A DNA stretch of 64,000 nt. It comes from Zychaea mexicana (lineage: Eukaryota > Mucoromycota > Mucoromycetes > Mucorales > Lichtheimiaceae). The translations under genes were made by a program, and so were the position numbers. The stretch's first letter is position 1. The number at the start of each line of letters is the position of its first letter. A model generated the notes under the pieces. That model was not told the origin of the DNA, made no database searches, and saw only the letters and a list, made by a program, of their open reading frames with translations. The stretch is taken from contig NW_026516828.1 in assembly GCF_025766255.1 (NCBI RefSeq), forward strand, positions 1-64,000. The letters run 5' to 3'. Shown here piece after piece: positions 59,037 through 64,000 of this stretch.

Positions 59037-60440
59037 ATTTTCGATAAATTGAAGTTGGGAGATGGGGGAAGCCAGTACCCCAAAGTTTTGAAGGGGGGAC
59101 AGAAGGGCTGCAAGTGAAAAATTAAAAAATACAAGATATTTTCCAATATATGGGGGTAGACATCTATGTGAAGCATGAAGGTTACAAGTGGAAAAGCAGC
59201 AACTTCAAGGCAGCTTCATTCAAAATTGGGGGTGCCACCACAAGCTAATAAAGAAAAAGCTCTTGCCAGATGCAAAGGTCTCGACAGTATATTAGGGGTA
59301 CCTGTTCAGGGAATGTATACTTTTTATCAAGCAAAGGGGTCACAGGAGGAGAAAAAGCGGTTAAGGGTTGCAATAATATTGATTGGAGTGGGGACACGGA
59401 TTTCAATCTGGGCGGGTTTTTTCATAGTTGCTGCAGCAGACGTACTCAAGGAGTATGATTTTGCAACATGCTAAGCAATAAAAGAAAAAAGAAAATAAAG
59501 AAAAGCCGCTTCTGAAGAGAGTCCGGATAGCATAGTCATCGTTCAACCGTTTATACAAAAGCTGCCGCTATTGACTTATTGTTGAAATGACCTGCTCAAA
59601 GGAAGCGGGCACTCCTTCCCCTTTTATATTAAGGGGACACATCAAAAAAGAAAAAGAACATAAAGTAGTCAAGCGATGGGCAACATATATGGAAGCAGCT
59701 GCAAATACTTTTATTTTATTCTGTTACAAGAAACATTATGCTGTAGAACAGGGCCAAGAGAGAAGTCCAGCACCTGATATGCAAAGCAGGAAGTAGTACC
59801 AAAGTAACGAAGACGCCGCACATTTGCAAAATAGAAGAGCATTTTTATCTGAAAGTAAATGGTAGATGGGGTCATTTTTCATTACCACCACTATTTTTGC
59901 CAGGCGATTTTAACGTTAAACTTGCAGAGTTCGTAAGACCTCAAATTTTGAGTTAAAAGTTGGTAATTAGCACATTGACTTTTGCAGCTTTCTTTCTGAA
60001 TGGTGTAATCGGAAGTTGCCAGTAACGGAATTAGAATGGTTGCGCGTCGCTGATTAACAGAATGTGAGAAAGTGAATTGGATCGAAATGGTGCCGTCTGA
60101 AAGGCAATGCGAAGAGACGGCGCATCGATTTGGGAGGAAGAGTGCGTGAAGGAAGAAATGAAAGACAACCTTTTCACGAGGCACCAGTAGAGAGAAATGT
60201 TTTGGTTTATCAGAAAAAGGCTACTCAACCTTATGCGCTCACGTAGCCTCGAAAATCAGATACAAATATTTCATTTGATATTTTATTACAGACTCCTTTT
60301 CTATAAATAATCTGATGTAAAGACATACCGAATACTTCGTTAATAACAGCACGCGACGCAGAGAAGGACGTTGGGTAGTAACGTATATGGGCACCCGATT
60401 GCTCGATGGTGTATTTGTGCTGCCACGATCTTTTGTTTGC
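59037..60440. other. Intergenic, fragmentary open frames
   Basis: Open frames at 59175-59474 (+) and 59587-59796 (+) are short, Lys-rich or mixed and carry no motif I recognise. Likely decayed transposon sequence. Confidence 0.3.
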
Positions 60441-60444
60441 TAGC

Positions 60445-60740
60445 AACATGTGCTCATGCCTAAATTAACAATAATTAAAAGTGATCAGTAACGTTCATAC
60501 GTAGAAAAAAAACGTTTGGTATTATCATGTGCTTATGTCGCCAAGATGCTTCTTGAGAAAGGATCAATAAATTGGTGGTTAGCAACGTGCGCATACTGCC
60601 AAGAAGCTTATATTAATATAAATAAAAAAATAAGTAGTGATGTTGATACCGCTGTTATCATGCGCTCGTGGCGCCAAGATATTTCCTGAGGAACAATCAA
60701 TAACGTGGTCGAAAACATGCGCGTAGCGCCAATGTGCAAA
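60445..60740. repeat. Degenerate subterminal-type repeats upstream of the transposase
   Basis: Five related motifs of the form TGYGC-YATG-YGCCAA occur near 60449, 60529, 60588, 60660 and 60718, two of them within longer similar blocks (CCAAGATGCTTCTTGAG / CCAAGATATTTCCTGAG, each followed by ATCAATAA). Short repeats upstream of a CACTA-group transposase are typical transposase-binding subterminal repeats. Confidence 0.5.
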
Positions 60741-60904
60741 TTAAAATAATAATGAAGTAGTCTGATGCGTCTGCACCGTAACGATGAGTGCTATAATATA
60801 GATAAAGAATTGATTGTTAGAAAAAGATATAAAAGAGAGCGAAGAAAGCAACAGACTTATTACACCACCACTGATATTCTTCACGTACCCTTGTTTCCTT
60901 GACG

Positions 60905-63900
60905 ATGTCCAACTTGAACGGCGAGTTCATGTTATGCTTTTGTCGAAATTGTCGGGCACATCCGGAGGGATACCGTCGAGTCACTCTGAGAGCGTATACT
61001 GATCATGTCAGGGCTGACGAACAGTATAATTTACAGCAGGAATTCAACGGTACGGTAGCAGAGCTTTCACAGAATAGTTTTTACGCTCGTATCAAATGTT
61101 GCATTATACTGATCCGCCATATGTAGATCAAACTCTGCCGATGGTGGATGGGGGCGATATGCAGATGGAAGTCGATGATCCACAGCTGCCTGATCATAAC
61201 GCCGACGTATTTGATGATGGTAATTTTGTTGATGATATTGATTGTGAGTTGCGATGTTGCACTGTGTTGCGCTTTGTTGAACTGACTGTGTGTTCCTTGT
61301 TGGAATCTAGTTGTTGAAGCTGCGGCGGATTCCGGTGTAACCTTGCCGTATGAATCATTTGGAGGTGACCAACCAGTAGCGGATCAAGAAAGAGATGACG
61401 ATGAATTGATGTACCAGGCTGACGACGTCGAATTCGATAATGTAGTCGAAGATGATACAGCAGGTTAGTGGTAGTAATGGTGCTAGAAATAATGTGGAAA
61501 AAATATCAGGGTTAATAACTGCTATGCAATAGATGAACCGCCAACAATCCTAGCCGCAACAAACCCGCTCGATTCCGTCCCACAACCATTGATATTCGTC
61601 TTCATCTTCATTTGTTTATTCCAACTCCACCACCTATCCGAGCGTGTCGCATCCATGCTGATCACATTCATCATAACCTTGTTCGCCGGCCTTCACATCC
61701 TCCCGAAAACACCATTATTCCGTCTACAATTGCTGGGATACGACAAGCTATTGGCTTTAACCGGTTGACACAGGATCTGCGAAAATATGTTGCCTGCAGC
61801 AAATGCCACGCCATATATCTGCCGTCACCAACGTTGCACGAGCGATGCACCAAGCCAAGCAGCATAATCGACGGAGATTCTTGTAATACACCTCTATTTA
61901 AAACAACCACCAACAACCGTCGCTCCCCTATTAAAGAATATACTTACCATCCCTTACAACAAGCCGTGAAAAGGTTCTTCATGCGTCAAGGTTTCGAGGA
62001 CAAAATCCTTGGGTGGCGAAATCGTCGGATTCCAAGAGCAGGAGATCTCGGCGATGTGTACGATGGCATGAAATGGGTCAGTCTCCAGGATTCCAACAAT
62101 ACCACCTTTGTTGAAGACCCACGCTCGTTGATGCTGACACTTAACGTCGATTGGCTTGCGCCTTTTGACACCGGTTACTCGTGTGGCGCCATTTACATCA
62201 CCATCAACAACCTCCCTCGTGCCGACCGCCAAAAAGTTGAGAACGTCATACTTGTAGGTGTTATGCCTGGACCAAGTGAGCCGAAGACCTATGAGATGAA
62301 CCACTACCTTGAGCCATTAGTCGACGATCTCATTGCTCTGTACGATGGCATTGAAATGAGCACATTCCAAGAACCACAAGGCACACGGATTCGCGCAGCT
62401 CTGCTTAACGTTACCTGCGATATACCTGCTGCTCGGAAGGTTGGTGGTTTCACCTCGCATGCCAGTACGCGAGCATGTAGCAAATGCACGCGCGAGTTTG
62501 TCGTTTTTCCAGGCACTACAAAGCTGGATTATTCAGGTCACCAAATTCCGTCCTCGGACCTGCGGACAAAGGAGGGTAACCTACGCGACGCGCAGCAATG
62601 GCTAGCAGCAACAACACCAAGAGCACGGTACAACGTCGAGCGTGAGACAGGGACGCGCTGGTCGCAGCTCCATCGTCTTCACTACTTTGATCCAGTCTCG
62701 TCCGTACTTATTGATGTGATGCACAATTTGTTTCTGGGGACTGCCGCTCGGATGGTGTCTGGATGGAGGACTTTTGGTTATTTCCGTGAAGCTGACTATG
62801 AGGTTATGCAAGAGCGCGCTGACGGGATTGTGTTGCCGCCTGGAATGCCTACCCTGAAGCGCAAGATCCAGCGCAAGTTTGGCTTCATGACGGCTGAGGA
62901 CTGGAAGACATGGACGCTCGTCTACTCCGCATTTGTCCTCAAACCCATCCTCCCTCCTGATCACATGGCGAACTGGATGCTTTTCGTCGCTGCGTGCCGC
63001 CACATTGTCCAAACCACGGCCACATATGAGCGTCTCGACCAAGCTCACATTTTATTCGAGCGTTTCATATGTGGTTGTGCAGCATTATACGGTCCTGATT
63101 TTGTTACGCCCAACATGCATTTGCACTTGCATTTACGTACCACCATCGAAGACTTCGGGCCGGTCTACGCACATTGGTTGTTCAGCTTCGAGCGATACAA
63201 CGGTTTCTTGAAGGACGCGTACACGAACCAGAAGGACTCTTTCGAGGTAACCTTCATGAAGCGATTCATCGAGAAGGCCGGTGCTCTTGATTTCGTGACG
63301 AACGAGGCTCACCGCTTTGCTCAGCTACCACAACAGCTCAGGATGCTTGTACGAATGGCCGGTCAATATGTATCCTCCCTCGTCTCATACACCAGCAATG
63401 ACACGCCATTCGACCCGTATGCTTTCGTTCAATTATCCTTAGACACGGATATCGACGTGGATGGTAGCGAGCCGTTGCCCCCTGACACGATCAGTTCCAT
63501 GACAAGTGGAAAACAACACGGCTGCCAGATGATCGCGTAAACCTGCTCGTCAGCTTCTATCAGCAACATTATGATCAAAATACCGTCATCAGCGCCCAGT
63601 CTGGTCAACGACCGATCCATCCTCACACACTCATAGTGCACGACGGGGTGGAAACATTTCGAGCAATCGAGATTTTCGGACAGACTTACCGCTCAGCAAC
63701 TTCGAGATCTTTGCGTGGGTCCTACATTCAAGCCTTGTTTATTCAGGGTAATGGAGTCGTTGCGTGGACCGGCCAAGTCCAATTTTTTTTCAAGCACAAT
63801 CTCCTCGTTGATGGCAGACAGAAGACGCACTCATTTGCCTTCGTCCGTTGGTATCGCGCAGCAGCAAGGCAGCAACGCTTCGAAGATGAGGGCCTGGAAG

Positions 63901-64000
63901 AGTGGTTGAGCAGTTTTATGGCAGAAGGAACTGACTCCATCTTGCCTATCCACCGGATTCACTCGCAGGTGGCCATTGTCAAGTTCGGCTCGCAAAGAAT
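60905..64000 (+). mobile_element. Plavaka/Tnp2-type CACTA-group transposon, truncated by window end
   Basis: Transposase of the fungal Plavaka (transposase_21/Tnp2-like) group. The N-terminal piece from ATG 60905 has FCRNCRAHPEGYRRV, then an acidic exon (PMVDGGDMQMEVDD), exons 61313-61463 and from 61532. The core frame 61612-63540 contains YVACSKCHAIY, ERC, NVDWLAPFDTGYSCGAIY, EMNHYLEPLVDDL, a CxxC region (STRACSKCTREF), FDPVSSVLIDVMHNLFLGT and the helix around HWLFSFERYNGFLK. The catalytic Asp positions fit VDWLAP and DVMHNLF. Frameshifts near 61080, 61695 and 63505 break it, though the sequence reads on in frame to the window end (WYRAAARQQRFEDEGLEEWL). It is probably inactive but fairly young. 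Confidence 0.85.

Overview
The window looks like nuclear DNA of an early-diverging filamentous fungus, most likely a Mucorales species (Mucoromycota). The evidence is dense genes with 50-110 bp GT-AG introns, long poly-Gln/Asn/His tracts, a CotH-family spore-coat/invasin gene, an R3B2-like RNase III protein (a class described in Mucor), and dispersed multigene families I associate with this phylum. No organism name can be proven from the sequence alone. Exon boundaries were worked out by hand from splice signals and reading phase; every complete model given with exon lists keeps phase throughout.

Bases 1-15.8 kb are a compact housekeeping block: Fus3/Kss1 MAP kinase (+), ING PHD-finger protein (-), F-box protein (-), FHA/kanadaptin-like protein (+), NUDIX protein (-), PSP1-domain protein (+) and an R3B2-like RNase III/dsRBD protein (-). 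From 15.8 to 31 kb genes thin out: one large intronless Pro/Gly/Met-rich protein (19.6-22.6 kb), a CotH gene (24.6-26.7 kb), a MITE-like element and long stretches with nothing I can support. From 31 to 37.7 kb there is a second housekeeping block: MFS monocarboxylate-type transporter, ESCRT-III Vps20/CHMP6, RhoGAP, and a small RPA1-C-like zinc/OB protein.

From about 38 kb to the end the window is an accessory, repeat-rich zone. It holds two members of expanded fungal families with PD-(D/E)xK-like motifs, an F-box/LRR pseudogene, a retroposed mRNA fragment with target-site duplication, a tyrosine-recombinase relic, an AT-rich DDE-transposase/chromodomain element with a convergent small zinc-protein gene, a roughly 3.4-kb-arm inverted duplication (51.6-59.0 kb) carrying 22-bp minisatellites, and a Plavaka/Tnp2-type transposon running off the right edge.

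The most unusual structures are the AT-rich two-gene element and the inverted duplication that has copied part of it. The housekeeping genes do not form an obvious pathway. Signalling (MAPK, RhoGAP), chromatin/RNA functions (ING, R3B2) and membrane traffic (Vps20) are simply neighbours.
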